A stretch of 64,000 bases of DNA. Origin: Lyophyllum atratum. Its lineage: Eukaryota > Basidiomycota > Agaricomycetes > Agaricales > Lyophyllaceae. Positions 33,184 to 45,425 of this stretch are shown here, piece after piece (the first letter of the stretch is position 1; every line of letters starts with the position of its first letter). The position numbers and the translations under genes are program-made. The notes under the pieces are model-generated. The model saw only the letters and a list, made by a program, of their open reading frames with translations. It was not told the DNA's origin and searched no databases. The stretch spans positions 124,001 through 188,000 of the forward strand of contig JACGCN010000057.1 of NCBI GenBank assembly GCA_014905825.1. The letters run 5' to 3'.

Positions 33184-35144
33184 ATGGGCGTTCGGGCTCT
33201 GCCCATTGGCAGCGATGAATTCGCGCGTATGTTTCGCAAGTGCGTTCCTCCAGTAGGCTGGAGGAAGAACATTGGTATGTATATATTCATAAGACGCGTT
33301 CCTTACACGAAGACTCACTTTATACAGCTGTCGCCAACTCCGGTGGCCCGGATTCGACATGCTTGCTGTTTCTTATTCACAGATACCTCTCGGACAAGAG
33401 CCACGTCTCAAGCCAAGAACACCCCCATCATGTGCTCTCCTTCACCGTCGACCATGACCTCCAAGCGACATCGTCTGCAATGGCAGAGCACTCTTCTAAA
33501 TTTGCTAAATCTCTAGGCCTGCAACATATCACATCGAAAGTAAACTGGTCCCAACCCCCCTTTCCACCTCGCCCTACCGAAGGCCAGCCTTTCGAAGCAA
33601 TTGCACGCACAGCGCGTTACCAGTCGCTGTTCCAAGCAATGACTCAGAAGGATGTTGGTGTCATTGCGTTTGGACACCATGCAGATGATCAAGTCGAGAC
33701 GTCTTTAATTCGGCTCAGCTGGGGAAGTACAGCTACAGGGGCTGGTGGTATGAGGCCTTGTCGGAGATGGGGAATGGGGGTGGACCAGGGAGGGCAAGAC
33801 GTGGCCTATGGATATGAGGGGATGAATCGGTGGATTGTGCGTCCGCTCCTGCCCGTTGGTAAGGTAACTTGTTCACATCGGCCACTCAGAATGAAGCTCA
33901 TATGGTGTTTATGCAGGAACGGATCCTCGCGACGTGCGAGGAGAACAACCTTGAATATGTCACAGACCCGACAAATTTTCAACCTTCCGCCACGCTTCGG
34001 AACGCGATTCGACACATAATTCATCGCCCCCATGTCGATGGACAACACGGGGTGCGTGTCATGGTAGTCTCTAAGTTTCACATAATTTATGTCCCATCAG
34101 GTTGACTCACTGCCATTGTCTTCTGAAACCACCGAAAGATTAAGGATGGCAGAGGCGACTGCAAACTCGTTGAAAGACGTGTCACTGTCGCTTGAATCTT
34201 CCATTGACGAACTCCGAAGTGGCGTTAGTGTTCTTACGTCGAATGTACAAGACATAGACGACCAAGGTGAGCTCTGCACGCTGCACCATCGACCTAGGTA
34301 CTCACGGAAAAGCGTAGTCGACAGCATCCTCCGGCGATCCATGCTCCGCACTCTCCCAGGAACCTTTCTGATATCGTCCCGTGCACTCAACCAGATTCGC
34401 GATCCAACAATATCCAGAGCACTCATCCTCCGCATAATGCGATACATCTCCTACCATCCTTGGGGCTCGACGCGTGCTGATGCTGGTCGCCGTAAGACCA
34501 GTATCAGCCAAATAGTCCATAAGCTTAATGAACCACTGAACGCTGAGTCAACACTCAGACCGTTTACCGCTGGTGGAGGGGTCTTGTGGACGCCGGTCCT
34601 TCTACGACAAAACTTTATCAGAGCTCCCCCTAGCATCACAGCTAGCGACATTAGAGATAACGAGCAGCTTGGATGGCTTGCGTCGAGACAGCCACCTATG
34701 AATCGCCTAAAACTGCAAGAACGAGGGCTACCGAATCACCTGGAGATTGACATTACCAGTACAATCGCGGAAGCGCTACGGGCCTGGAAAAGCGGAGGCA
34801 GGCCCGTTGTCCCAATCTTGTACGATTGCCGTTTTCTCGTGCGGTTCAACTTAGGGAACATGCCTGCGAGGCTGGTGTCGAAGCTATTGGACCCTCACAG
34901 CGTAGATAAAATGATGCTCTGCGCGAGAACTCGTTGGTATTGGCCCAGCGTGGTGTTGGAAGCGGAGGGCACATCGGAAGTGCTTCACGCCAAGATTTCC
35001 GAAGATGCCGCAACGACACATCCGTTCCTTGACAAGAGACAACTCCAGATAGGATACAAACATCGATGGACGGGCGATTGGTCCACCGCCGTGGACTCGG
35101 GGTGGATCAACATAGAATGGATCAGGCCGTTGACTGCCCTATAA
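33184..35144 (+). CDS. TilS-like tRNA(Ile)-lysidine synthase / PP-loop ATPase
   Basis: Exons 33184-33274, 33328-33863, 33917-34051 and 34101 onward can be joined in frame. The first intron restores KNIAVANSGGPDSTCLLFLI, whose SGGPDS is the PP-loop ATP-binding motif. Further TilS blocks are HVLSFTVDHDLQ, GVIAFGHHADDQVETSLIRL (the GHHADDQxET motif) and VTDPTNFQPSATLRNAIRH (the D-x-S-N..RN-x-IR region). TilS modifies the AUA-reading tRNA(Ile) anticodon C34 to lysidine. In fungi a nuclear copy would act in mitochondria, yet the first residues (MGVRALPIGSDEFARMF) are not a clear presequence. The C-terminal half is poorly conserved. An optional intron at 34267-34317 keeps the frame (584 versus 601 residues). 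Confidence 0.82.
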
Positions 35145-35180
35145 TATTAATATCGGTCACATAACTCTGCCCTCTCGTTC

Positions 35181-36483
35181 CTAAAGACGAGCCGTAGGCA
35201 GCTTGACGTTCGAATTTGCCAAAGCCAAGAACTCCTCCACGACGTCGTGCCACACTTGAATAGCAAAGTATTCAAACCAATGATGCCCGAAGGCGAAGCT
35301 CTCCACCTGGCCCGGGGCCTCGCCTACTTCAACCATTTTGGCCCATCGAATGCGCTCCAGGATCTCCTGGCCGCAGGAAAAGGGCACAACCTCGTCCAGC
35401 TCTCCATGGATGACCAGGAACTTGATATCCCTGGATAACTTATCATGATACCCAGTGAAGTCGACCCCACTCAACTACTCGTCGGGATTACCACGTCGTC
35501 AGCAAACCCGCTGCAAAAAGAGGATTGAAACTTTTTACCGCGCGACCCTGGCTTACTGGAGGAATCGGGCATGGTCAGCGATGATACTTACTCTTGGGTC
35601 TAAAATCAGGCTCACCTATGACCCGCGTGGGCCTACGTTGACGAATGATAACAACGCCATAAGACATGCTGTCAATGACCCTGTGATTCGTCTCACCTGC
35701 CGCCCGAAATCATACGGTTCAGCCACCACTCGAAACGTTGAGAGTTGGCAGGGTTCGCTATCCAATTAGGGTCGAAAGTCGACGTCAGAGTTGGTCGCGC
35801 AATTTCTCGTTTTTGCTCGAGGGTGAGCGGTCCCTTGGGCTCGTTTTTATTGATGCGCAACCCGTAGCGCTTGTCTCTCAGCGGAGAACAAAGTGTTCCA
35901 GCGAGTATGACATGCGTTACACGAAATGGCAGTTGCCGGGGGTTCGTAGGATGATAAGGAAGGAACAGAAGCTGCTGAGCGACGACGCCTAAATTGCGAG
36001 AATGAGAACGGAATCGTCTACGCCCAGCCGCATCGACATACCTCCCATTGAGAATCCACACAGCGAAACCTCTTTCCATTGCAGATGTTCGAGCAAAAGA
36101 AGTAGATCCCGAGAGAGCATCTCTATCGTGATAGATTCATCCTGGCTGGGTGACAGCTTTGAGTCTCCCATGCCTCTGTATATATGCACCTTAAAGTCTC
36201 ATGCACGTCAGAACTGTGATGTGTAAACGCGCACCTGTGGTCAAATAGCAACACTAGGAGGCCTTTAGAGATCCAGAAAACATCAAAAAGCTTCCCATCG
36301 CATACCGGGACGTACAACTGCAAGACTGGTCGCAAGCCGTTCCCAGTCGATCCGGCGAGAGCTCATGCCTCCAATCAATACCAACGGCTTACGCAGATCA
36401 AGATGCTGGGACCCCATAACTTCGTACGCCATTTTGGCGCCATCCGCGAGATCGACAGTCGAGTGGGGGGTGCCAGACATCAT
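35181..36483 (-). CDS. alpha/beta-hydrolase fold protein, tandem copy A
   Basis: The start at 36483 or 36480 gives MMSGTPHSTVDLADGAKMAY, then PLVLIGGMSSRRIDWERLA. Small exons add LLVLLFDHR and GMGDSKLSPSQDES, then KEVSLCGFSMGG where an intron splits the nucleophile elbow (GFSMG, Ser nucleophile). The acid and histidine are in KFLVIHGELDEVVPFSCG and SFAFGHHWFEYF. All three catalytic elements are in place, so it looks functional. The fold is that of AB hydrolase 1 enzymes; the substrate is unknown. Exon structure and block order are the same as in the downstream-numbered copy B. The stop TAG is at 35181. Confidence 0.78.
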
Positions 36484-36905
36484 GCGCAGGTCGGGACTTC
36501 TACGTCGAAATAGTAAATCAAGTATAGAGTAGCACTTACGCAAATAACCCAAACCTGCCCATGAAGCCCACTATTATGATCAGCCTTACGTGGGAACGAC
36601 TAATATTAATAACGGGTGAGCGTGCTTAGAACGACGATTCACGGGGCGGCGTAGCCGCTTGCCTGCACCGGATTGCACCCGGTCCGGATTTACAAGAGGC
36701 ACAGCACACGCCGAGACGGATGCAGTCCCGCTATCAGGTCAATGAAGTGATCATGAAGTATTATTGACAGCTGAGCGGCATGGTGTGGCGCCAAGTTTGG
36801 TGCGAGGATCAGATGATTTGCGTGCGTCATAGATTATGAACTTATGTATGTACTGAACATCTGGTGTCTATAGAGCGTAAAAGTCCTCCTACGTATCGAA
36901 CATCG
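36484..36905. other. intergenic interval between the tandem hydrolases
   Basis: About 420 bp. No gene and no extended repeat shared with the promoter of the other copy was noticed. Confidence 0.4.
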
Positions 36906-38279
36906 TTACAGGAAATTACTGCGTATCGAGGCATAAAAGCCATATAGTCGATGCGTTATCGGCCGAGGCGCATCGTTGATAAACACATTCACTACGTCGT
37001 TCCACACCTTGATGTCGAAGTACTCGTACCAAAAATGGCCGAAGTCCAAAGACGGAACCTGTCCTGGCTGTGTTCCTTTCTGAACGAAAGTCGTACCACG
37101 GATTCGCTTGGCGATGTCCTGGAGGCGAAGAAGTCATTTGGCAGCCATAGTCATTTATGATTGGAACCGACCTCGCCACAACGTAACGGGATGACCTGGT
37201 CCATGGTGCCGTGAATCACCATAACCTTCATATCTGCCGAGAGTTTTGAAAGAAGATCTGCGAATTGGAATTTTTGGAGCTGCGGACGGGATGGGCACCG
37301 GGCTCCGTCAGTTTCTGATGGTACACGAGACTATGAATGAGTACCGACCGCGACTCCTTGTTTTGCTGCAGAGATGGACGAGTTAGCGACAGAAGAAAAG
37401 TGAATACGCGAATAGGATACCGATTATTTCGCCTGGTCTATGACTGAATTCCAAGTGAGTATGGACCTAGCCGCAGATTGTACAGAATTCACATACGCGA
37501 TCCCGTTGAATACCCTGTCACAGACGAAATTCAAACGCGGGCCATTTTCTGTGATCCATTTAGGGTCAAAGGCCATTTCTATGACTTTCCGCGCCACGGC
37601 TTTTCTTTCTGCGAGTGATCTTGGCTTGCCTGGTGGAGCGGCTTTGTAGCCAATGCCGACACTAGTATCCTGGACTACCGATCTTGTCCCCACTAGGAAC
37701 AGGTGCGTTGTCCGGAACGGTAAAGGTGTAGGATGTGTTGAATGATACGGTAGGACGAGAAGTTGTTGGGCAACCACCCCTGAGACCCGTAAGTGCGCGT
37801 CAGTCCTTGGGTTTGGCTTGTAGCAAATAAGCTATGATGTACAGACCGCCCATCGAATATCCACATATCGATACCTCCTTCCAGCGCAAGGTAGTGAGAA
37901 GGAATAGGAGATCCCGGGCCAGCATTTCAATGGTTATATCTTCGTTCCCAGCCAGCGTAGAGTTGCCCATACCTCTGTAGATCGAAGGTCAGCTTATTTC
38001 TCGGACGAACATCCGGGAGGTGATCACCTATGGTCATAAATTAGCACTGGAACGGAGACTAGTCAGTTTCGTTCAGCGACCAAACAAAATCGCGAGACAA
38101 GATCTACCTGGACGTGTCTGCGCGAGGCCTCGGCTGAGCCTCTCGTAGTCATGGCGCAACGCACTCATCCCGCAGATGAGAACGATGGGAGTCTTGGCAC
38201 CAAGGTGGAATGAGCCATACAGTTCGTAGGCCAGCGTGGCACCGTCGGGAAGTTTGACTGTCTTATACCCAGAAGCCAT
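36906..38279 (-). CDS. alpha/beta-hydrolase fold protein, tandem copy B
   Basis: The start at 38279 gives MASGYKTVKLPDGATLAYEL, then TPIVLICGMSALRHDYERLS. The nucleophile block is KEVSICGYSMGG, followed by LVAQQLLVLPYHSTHPTPLP and LPFRTTHLFLVGTRS. The acid lies in MKVMVIHGTMDQVIPLRCGE and the histidine in SLDFGHFWYEYFDIKVWNDV. The last exon ends in ASIRSNFL with TAA at 36906. It is a close paralogue of copy A and lies head-to-tail with it, so a local duplication is likely. Not recognised beyond the fold. Confidence 0.77.
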
Positions 38280-38648
38280 GGTATCCTAAAATCAGGTTAT
38301 CTGTGGGTGAGATAGTGCGAGCGGCGAGCGGTATACAGTCCATCCGAGATGGATGACGTTTTAAACGGGAAGTGATTATCGTTCACAAGCACGTCAACTG
38401 CGCTACAGACGACAGACTCGGGTGCTCTTCAAGTACACTGCACCCGCGGGCGTTCGGCTTGTTCGGTAGAAATGAAAGGCGGGTGCAGTTGCTTCAACCC
38501 GAGATGTCAGACCATGTGTAGGCCTGCGGGTGTAGAAAGGCTAAGCAAGCTGTCAGCGCCTCACGGTCCCGTGAACACGATAGATGAAACAAAGGTCTCG
38601 ATTTCACTAAGCCCGGATTCCCATAAGCCCAAAGAGGTATATAATTCT
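38280..38648. other. intergenic interval
   Basis: Promoter of hydrolase copy B and 3' end of the SRP40-like gene. Nothing else is seen. Confidence 0.4.
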
Positions 38649-40466
38649 CTATGCTGCATCTAAATCAAGTAAACTTGAAACTGTGGCTTTCCATCTGGAG
38701 CAAGATGAGTCCGAGGCACGACAGCGGTAGTGAATAAAATTATGAGAGCTCACCGTAATCTCTCCGCCCTTGTAGCTGCCTCTCTTCTTCTTGTTTTTCT
38801 CTTTTCTGAAGCCCGCACCGCGAGTGACGATGAGGTCTTCATGTGCACGCGCACCATAATCATTCATAGGGGCAGCCTGTGAATAGCAAACCACTCTGCG
38901 ATCAGCTTCTGCTGAAATCGAAAAAAGTCGCGATAAAGAGGGAAAGTGGAGAGCGACCAAAATAAAAGTGCTGGGTAAACGAGCGTGTACGTACTTTTGC
39001 GACATATCCGTTCTGCTGGACGATTTCTTGGGTCACCTTGTCAGGGTTGACTCGTTGGAACGGGGTGTTAGTTTTCCGCCCTGGTTTGCCGTTTCCTTTG
39101 ATACGGCCAGTCGACTGGGGACCAGGCTGGACGGGCTCCACGGTCTCAGTGGTCGCCGTGATGACTGCTGCGCCACTTTCGGAAGTTCGGCGCTTTTTGG
39201 TGGGTTGAGCATCGCCGCTATCTTCTTCTGCGCTATGCTTTACAACTGCCTTTGCCTTTACCGCAGGCTTGTCTTCATCCATCGAGGAATCCGAATCCGA
39301 GCTGGATGAGCTGCTCGAAGCCTCTATCCGCACCTTCTTCTTGGAGTCCTTGGTCGTCTTGGCCGTTTTAGCTGTCTTTTTGTCGTCCGAATCTGAATCT
39401 GAGTCTGAGTCAGAAGATGACGAGCTCGACACGTCCTTTTTAGTCTTCTCTATTTTGGCGTCCGCGTCACTTCCAGAGTCTGATGAAGAAGACTCGGAAT
39501 CTGAACTGGAGCTTGAGCTCGAGCTATCGCTGCTATCCTCTTTCTCCGCTTTCTTTGCCTTCTCCACCTCCTTCGCCTTTTCGTCAGAGCCGGAACTGCT
39601 TCCAGATGATAAGGTCTGGCTGGAATCTCGCCCGACCTTGGTTTTTGTGTCCGCCTTCGTCTTGACTAGCTTCTTTTTCTGAGGTTTAGTGGTCTTTGAG
39701 CCAGAATCGCTAGATTCGTCATCTGCATATATAGGGTCAGAACATGCTGACGAGCGCGTGTCAAAAGAGCGCACCTGATTCGGACCCAGAGCTTGAAGAG
39801 GAAGATGAAGATGAAGAGAGGGAGCTATCGGAATCAGAGGAATCTAGTACATTGCGAAGTCAGAGGTCTGTTCGACAGGATAGGTGACGCTGTCAATACC
39901 AGAAGACGAGCTTTGCGAAGAGGACGAAGCTTTGCTTTTCTTGGGTTGGGAAGGCTTTGTTGTTTTCACAGTGGTCTTCTTTTTCTCCGTTTTGGAGCTA
40001 GAACTGGAGCTAGCATCACTGGAACTGGAGTCACTGGAGCTCGAGTCGCTCGGATCTGAATCGCTTGAATCACTTGAATCTAGAATAGACGGAGTTATTA
40101 GAAAGTCGCATAACATAGGAATGAAATCCACCATCGGAGTCAGACCTAGAGCCGCCATGCTTGCTTGTCAGTTGGGCGATATAGAATATATATGTGAAAG
40201 TCTGCGTACGAGGCTGCCTTGTCCGCTTTCGTCTGTGCCTCCTTCCATTCTTTTATAATAGTGTCTAATGAGGGTCCTTCTACGTCTATGTCATCCTTAA
40301 GAATAACGGTGTCTTTTGCAGCCTTTTTGACGGCTTGAGCGGCCTTGACATGCGAGTGTTTGTTAAGAAATGAATGGATTAGGGTAAAGGTCGCTATAGA
40401 AAGGAATCGTTATCACTGCACATCATACGGTACTGATCGCAACGTACTGGCTAAGTTGGCGTCCAT
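38649..40466 (-). CDS. SRP40: SRP40/NOLC1 (Nopp140)-like nucleolar protein
   Basis: The start at 40466 (MDANLA) splices to TTFTLIHSFLNKHSHVKAAQ, a LisH-like N-terminal helix pair. The centre is long runs of Ser, Asp and Glu alternating with Lys-rich linkers (for example SSSSSDSDSDSDSDDKK), the phosphoserine-acidic pattern of Nopp140. The C-terminus holds the defining SRP40 domain: KTNTPFQRVNPDKVTQEIVQ and, after an intron, MNDYGARAHEDLIVTRGAGF, then RKEKNKKKRGSYKGGEIT. Nopp140 chaperones box snoRNPs in the nucleolus and Cajal bodies. The last codons are uncertain: reading on gives VSSHNFIHY and a stop at 38649, while a GTGAGC intron after GEIT would give FQVYLI and a stop near 38660. I prefer the former because ITxxSHxF resembles the family end. 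Confidence 0.85.
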
Positions 40467-40582
40467 CGTTTATCGAACGCAGTTGACCAAGGACGAGATG
40501 AAGCCTTAGAAAAAAGTTATTGATCGGCACCAGTCCATAAATGGACACTCGCACGGTCGCCTCCCTCATTAACGCGACGACG
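40467..40582. promoter_or_regulatory. divergent promoter, SRP40-like and RIB4
   Basis: 116 bp between the two start codons. If the upstream RIB4 ATG at 40541 is used the gap is 74 bp. Confidence 0.45.
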
Positions 40583-41260
40583 ATGAGCACAATCAAAGGA
40601 ATCTCACAACCTGCCGCCCAGTACGACGGCTCTGAACTTCGCGTCGCTATCATTCACGCGAGATGGAATAAGACAGTCATCGAAGCACTGGTTGCAGGTG
40701 CGATCGCAAAGCTCAAGGAAAGAGGGGTGAAGGAGAGCAATATCGTCGTTGAATCTGTTCCTGGAAGCTTCGAGCTTCCCTTAGCTTGTTCAAAGTGCGT
40801 TATTTCTCAAACGTCTTCTTCCATCTGCTTGAACATATACAGAGTCATCGCCGGTGCCCATGTCCAAGCCAACTCGAATGTCAACGATCTCCTTGGCGGA
40901 CTTAACTTCGGCGGCAACTCCCCGCGACCAGCCTCAACTCCCGTGCCTGCAGGCGTTGTAACGATGCCAAACGAACCATTCGACGCGGTGATTGCGATCG
41001 GTGTGCTCATCAAGGGGTCTACGATGCATTTCGAGTACATCTGCGACAGCGTCTCGCATGCGTTGATGAAGGTGCAGCTGGACACGGGTGTCCCGGTCAT
41101 CTTTGGTGTCTTGACGGCACTCACAGATGATCAGGCGTTGGACAGAGCAGGGCTCGGACGCGGAGAGGACAAGGGGCACAACCACGGAGAAGATTGGGGT
41201 CTTGCTGCGGTAGAGATGGGATCGCATGCCCGTCGGTGGAGCCAGGGTAAATTCAACTAG
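40583..41260 (+). CDS. RIB4: 6,7-dimethyl-8-ribityllumazine synthase
   Basis: Exons 40583-40794 and 40843-41260 give 209 residues. The start MSTIKGISQPAAQYDGSELR matches family N-termini, so it is chosen over the in-frame ATG at 40541. Key blocks: RVAIIHARWNKTVIEALVAG (the aromatic W that stacks on the pyrimidine), ESVPGSFELPLA, VIAIGVLIKGSTMHFEYI (the catalytic H in the family is GSTxHFE) and GVPVIFGVLTALTDDQALDR. An insert of about 40 residues in the middle (QANSNVNDLLGGLNFGGNSP) is usual for fungal enzymes. It condenses ribitylamino-uracil with dihydroxybutanone phosphate in riboflavin synthesis. Confidence 0.94.
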   Translation: MSTIKGISQPAAQYDGSELRVAIIHARWNKTVIEALVAGAIAKLKERGVKESNIVVESVPGSFELPLACSKCVISQTSSSICLNIYRVIAGAHVQANSNVNDLLGGLNFGGNSPRPASTPVPAGVVTMPNEPFDAVIAIGVLIKGSTMHFEYICDSVSHALMKVQLDTGVPVIFGVLTALTDDQALDRAGLGRGEDKGHNHGEDWGLAAVEMGSHARRWSQGKFN

Positions 41261-41426
41261 GTATAACGTAGGAATTGTAAAGTATCGGGTGTTGTAGTGG
41301 TCACGTCCGCCCTGACTGTTAGTAACGATCACCGCATATCAATGTCCGTTGGCAAATCTGTCAGCAACCACCCACAACTACGCGTCTGCTCCCTCAACTC
41401 GTCTGCCAGGTTGGCCTACTAAATCA

Positions 41427-42602
41427 TGAAGAAAAAGGTGAATAGCGTGCGCCACCGGCGCAGTCACCCAGCATCCAAATGACGTGACGTATAGGTTCTC
41501 CTCATGGGTGCCTCGGGAAGCGGGAAGACATCAATGCGCTCACTGATCTTGTTCGTTCTCTGCACGATTTTTTCTTCTCCTTGACCTCAATCTCTTCCAG
41601 CTCGAACAACCCAGCTTCATTGACGGCTCGCCTCGGCGCTACCATTGACGTGGAGCAGAACCATGTTCGTTTTCTCGGCGACCTTATCCTCAACCTCTGG
41701 GACTGCGGCGGCCAAGATGCATTCATGGACTCCTATCTCACTACTCAGCGGTCTACTATATTCCAACATGTGGGCGTCATGATCTATGTATTCGACATCG
41801 AGTCGCAAGGGATGAACAAGGACCTCGAGTACTATCGAGACTGCATGGAAGGCCTCAAATCATACAGTCCTGAAGCCGCTGTCTTCTTGCTTGTGCATAA
41901 GATGGACCTTGCAAGGGAGCCGAAGAGCACTGTTTTCGAGAAGAAGAAGAAAGAGTTGGAAGACGCAAGCGGTGGGGGGGCTGTCACTGTATTCGGCACA
42001 AGCATATATGACGAGAGTCTTTACAAGGTTCTTCCACACTTGCAATTTCCGAAGCATTTACTCATACTCAGTATGCAATAGGCATGGTCGAGCATCGTCC
42101 ACACCCTCATTCCGAACGCATCGGTCCTCTCAAGACACCTAACCACATTCGCCGCAGCCTGCAGCGCTACTGAGGTCATTCTCTTCGAACGCACGACATT
42201 CCTCGTCATCGCCACCTCTTCCCCCATCACCGCGCCTTCACTATCCCCAGTCCCTGCCCGAGAACAAGACGAGCTTGATCGCCACCAACTTAACCCAACA
42301 CGTTATGAACGGACATCGGAGCTGGTTAAATCGTTCAAGCACTCATGTTCCCGCGTTCGCGAAGAATTTCACTCGCTTGAAATGGAGCTATATGATTTCA
42401 CTGCAGTGCTCGACGAGATGACTAGGAATACCTATGTCTTGATTATTGTGCATGATCCGACAATAGGTGGGGTCAACCCCGCGTTCAGTAGCTTGTCCTC
42501 GCTGATGAATTGCTTCCTCCAGAAACGGCTGCACTGAAGCTCAATATTCGCATGGCCCGCCGAAAATTTGAAGAGTTACAGGGGGACAGTCTCTTATCGT
42601 AA
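41427..42602 (+). CDS. GTR1: GTR1/RagA-type Rag GTPase
   Basis: Five exons (41427-41438, 41495-41550, 41601-42027, 42082-42466, 42523-42602) give 319 residues, near the 310 of yeast Gtr1. The first exon has only four codons (MKKK). The P-loop is LLMGASGSGKTSMRS, the switch II block LNLWDCGGQDAFMDSYLTTQ, the NKxD-type block LLVHKMDLA, and VFGTSIYDESLYKAWS continues the Rag signature. The C-terminal roadblock-like domain contains EVILFERTTFLVIATSS and LELYDFTAVLDEMTRNTYVL-type sequence. Rag GTPases recruit TORC1 at the vacuole in response to amino acids. Confidence 0.92.
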
Positions 42603-42826
42603 CGCACACCCTCTCTGTTTCTCACTTTTCCCCTAGTTTACCAGCCTCATTTATACGTACTTATGATGATATTACAATATTACTTTACCTAGCACTAATT
42701 CATTTTCGAACTTTCCATGCGCGCCTGCCTGGATATGTAATAGTTCACAGAACATTTGACAATTATTGCACTCCAAGTTACATGCACCAAAAAAATCTGA
42801 ATCAATTTCAAGCCACTGTCCTTACA

Positions 42827-45274
42827 TTATCGTCTGAAGAGCGCTGCTCTGGTCCCTCGGGGTGGTGCATACGGGGTATGCTTCTCCTCCTCCTCTATCC
42901 TCCTCTTCGCAGTACTCGCCTTCGTCCCAGGTATCGGAAACGACTCGACGCTTGACGCCGACGGGGACCGATGATTAGCAGGGGTCCGCGGTTGTGGAGT
43001 CACCGCATGTGCAGCCTCAAACGGATCTCGATTGGACCCTGATGCCCTGTGTCTCGAGCGCGTCGGAGCGTTACTCTGGAGCCGAGGGAAAGCCATGGGG
43101 CGAACGCTAGACAGCCTCGAGGACCGAGTGGTACTCGACACAGGCTTACCGGCATTGAACTGCCTGATAGCTTCATCTGGATCGATAATGAAGATCGCAT
43201 TAGGGCGCTGTGAGGTGCGCTCTTCGGGTGGCTGATGTAACAGTTGGTCCGTCTGGGCATCGTCAGAATCCATCGATGCATCGACAGCCTCGGCCGGCGG
43301 ACTTGCAGCTTCAGGATCAGCCTCATCGGTGTCTTGCACGGATCGTTCTATGTCGGTTGACCGCCCACTGATGTCATTGACCAGAAACTCCTCGACGCTC
43401 ATTTCATCTTCCACTGTCTCTCTGACTGGAGTAGATGTGCTGCCCATTTCCTGCGATTCCAGAGTCGGTACGTCGTCCTCGTCCGACACTTCTTCGAGCG
43501 ATGCCATGACTGTGGCTTCTTCGACTACCTCCGCCGCCTTTTTCTTCCGTGGTCTGGGGCGGGATGGCAAAACAGAGGGTTCAACTGATCGAGATCGAGA
43601 TCTAGTATTGCGGTAAGGAGCTTCAGCCGTCGGTGGAATAGGTGCTGACAATATTGGAGGTTCTGGTCTGGGCCTTTGGGCCCTCTTGATAGCCACAGGA
43701 TGCGGGCGTTGTGAAGAAGTCGCTACAGCTGCCCTGGCATGTGCTATGGTGCCTTCGGCTGCAGCGGGGAGAGATTGGTGGTGGGAAGCATCTGATAAGT
43801 TAACATTATATGTCGGAGGTGAGGGAGCCACATTGTCCCCAGTTACATTTTCGACGACCTGCATAGCCTCACGCAGAGGACCGGGGATTGGGTCCTCGAT
43901 TTGTGGTGGTGGTGAAGAATTAGTTGGGCGTTTCCTTGACATACGGGTTGGGGCACGGGACTGATGGAAGGAGGAAGCTACTAGAGTTGCTTGTGAGGTT
44001 TGGGGCTCCGTAGGAAATAGGACGGGGCTGCGACGGTGTTGCTGACGCTCTCTGTTAATGATCGGTTGCATTCTCTGCCTCGCGGAGGGTCCAGGTTCAT
44101 CTGGTTCGGAGCTCCCAAATAAAGACCTGAAGCTTGTTAAGGGTGGACCAGGATGTGATTCTCAATGGAATGCAACGCACTCGTAATCCTTGATTTCATT
44201 GTTACTCTCATAGGCGTCATCTGATGCTCGTTCCTTGCCCTTTCTGTTCGCCGAGCGCCGATAGTTGACTACTTCAACGCCTTCCACAACAGCTGCTGGA
44301 GGTTCGTCAGCGCGACGCCTCTTCGCCGGCGGTGGAGAAGGATGTCTGTCATCCTCCTCCTCTTCCCCTGAAGAATGGTCTTGATCAATTTGGTACAGCT
44401 GGTTGTGCACCAGTCTTCGATCAAGGCCATACAGCTGTTTTTGAGTTGGGTTTTCTTTCTTTGCGTAGTGGTCAATCATGCGATTGAACTGGTCAACGTT
44501 CTTGTTATACCGGTTCCTCCAACTCTGCCATGTATGACGTTTTGCCCAAGCGAACCTCTGAGGATTTAGTTCGGCCTTGACAATGTCAGGATGAGCAGCA
44601 ATCTGAAATGATAGATGGACAGACCGCTCTTTCCAACTCCTTGAAAACCCCATTACCACGACGACCACCAGCCGCAGTATCAGGAATTCGGATCGCGAGG
44701 TATCTGGCGAGATTTTGATCGTCTTTCGGGGTGTAAGGAACTCTAATGCTATGGTTTAAATTTCCAAAAAAGGTTGGACGACAGCAGAACGCACCTATGT
44801 GCCTCGCGAGGCAGACCCCCCATTGCTTTTCTTGGACGTGGACGATGTCTCACGGAGCCGGCTTCTATACAGCTTCTCACAAAAGACATTGGTTCCACCC
44901 AAGTAGCTCTCCGAGACGCGTCAAAATCAGCGTCGTAAGTTATTTGAAGGTCATCCTTGTTGACATATCGCCCATCGACCAGAACGGTGTCGACGTGTTG
45001 GTCATCAGGTCTAACGACTCCGCCATACATCTGACAAGGATATGATCACTAAAAAGGGAATAGATATCAGATTCCTGATTCTCACCTCGATATCTCGAGT
45101 TAAATTATCGATAGCGAATTGCGACTTGATGCTCTTGTGAATGAAGAAACATATCGGGTCCCCGTCTTCGTCTTCGAAAACATTTCGAGCAGCTCTTGGG
45201 TAATCCTGTTGCGCGTACGGCTCTTCGTATTCTGAACCGCTCTCCTCGTCTTCTTCTCTCAAGTGGACAGACAT
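42827..45274 (-). CDS. RAP1: RAP1-like telomere protein (BRCT + Myb)
   Basis: The start at 45274 gives MSVHLREEDEESGSEYEEPY. A BRCT-like domain follows: PICFFIHKSIKSQFAIDNLT and MYGGVVRPDDQHVDTVLVDG, ending near SFVRSCIEAG. An exon encodes VPYTPKDDQNLARYLAIRIP, the start of the Rap1-type Myb fold, continued by AAHPDIVKAELNPQRFAWAK and RHTWQSWRNRYNKNVDQFNR. This BRCT-Myb order identifies the Rap1 family. A long disordered C-terminal half has basic and acidic runs (RSRSRSVEPSVLPSRPRPRK) and ends TRAALFRR at 42827. The gene continues across an intron at DYE|SLFGSSEPDEPGPSARQRM. In most fungi Rap1 is tethered to telomeres by a TRF-like partner. No separate RCT domain was obvious. Confidence 0.83.
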
Positions 45275-45425
45275 GTTGGTTGATGGGCAAATGTAGTAGT
45301 GACCTAACAAGGTGGATCAACAACAATCAATAACGCGTCGGACACGTGCCCACTGAAACTACGAATATCATACTTCAAGAACGACACGTACAGAAACCGA
45401 TGCTACAAACCGACAAACTGACTAC

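Noticed and set aside
39269..39682. Plus-strand frame of 137 codons rich in Ser and Glu (MSSSIEESESELDELLE...)
   Set aside because: It is the antisense shadow of the Ser/Asp repeats of the SRP40-like gene. Repetitive codons give open frames on both strands.
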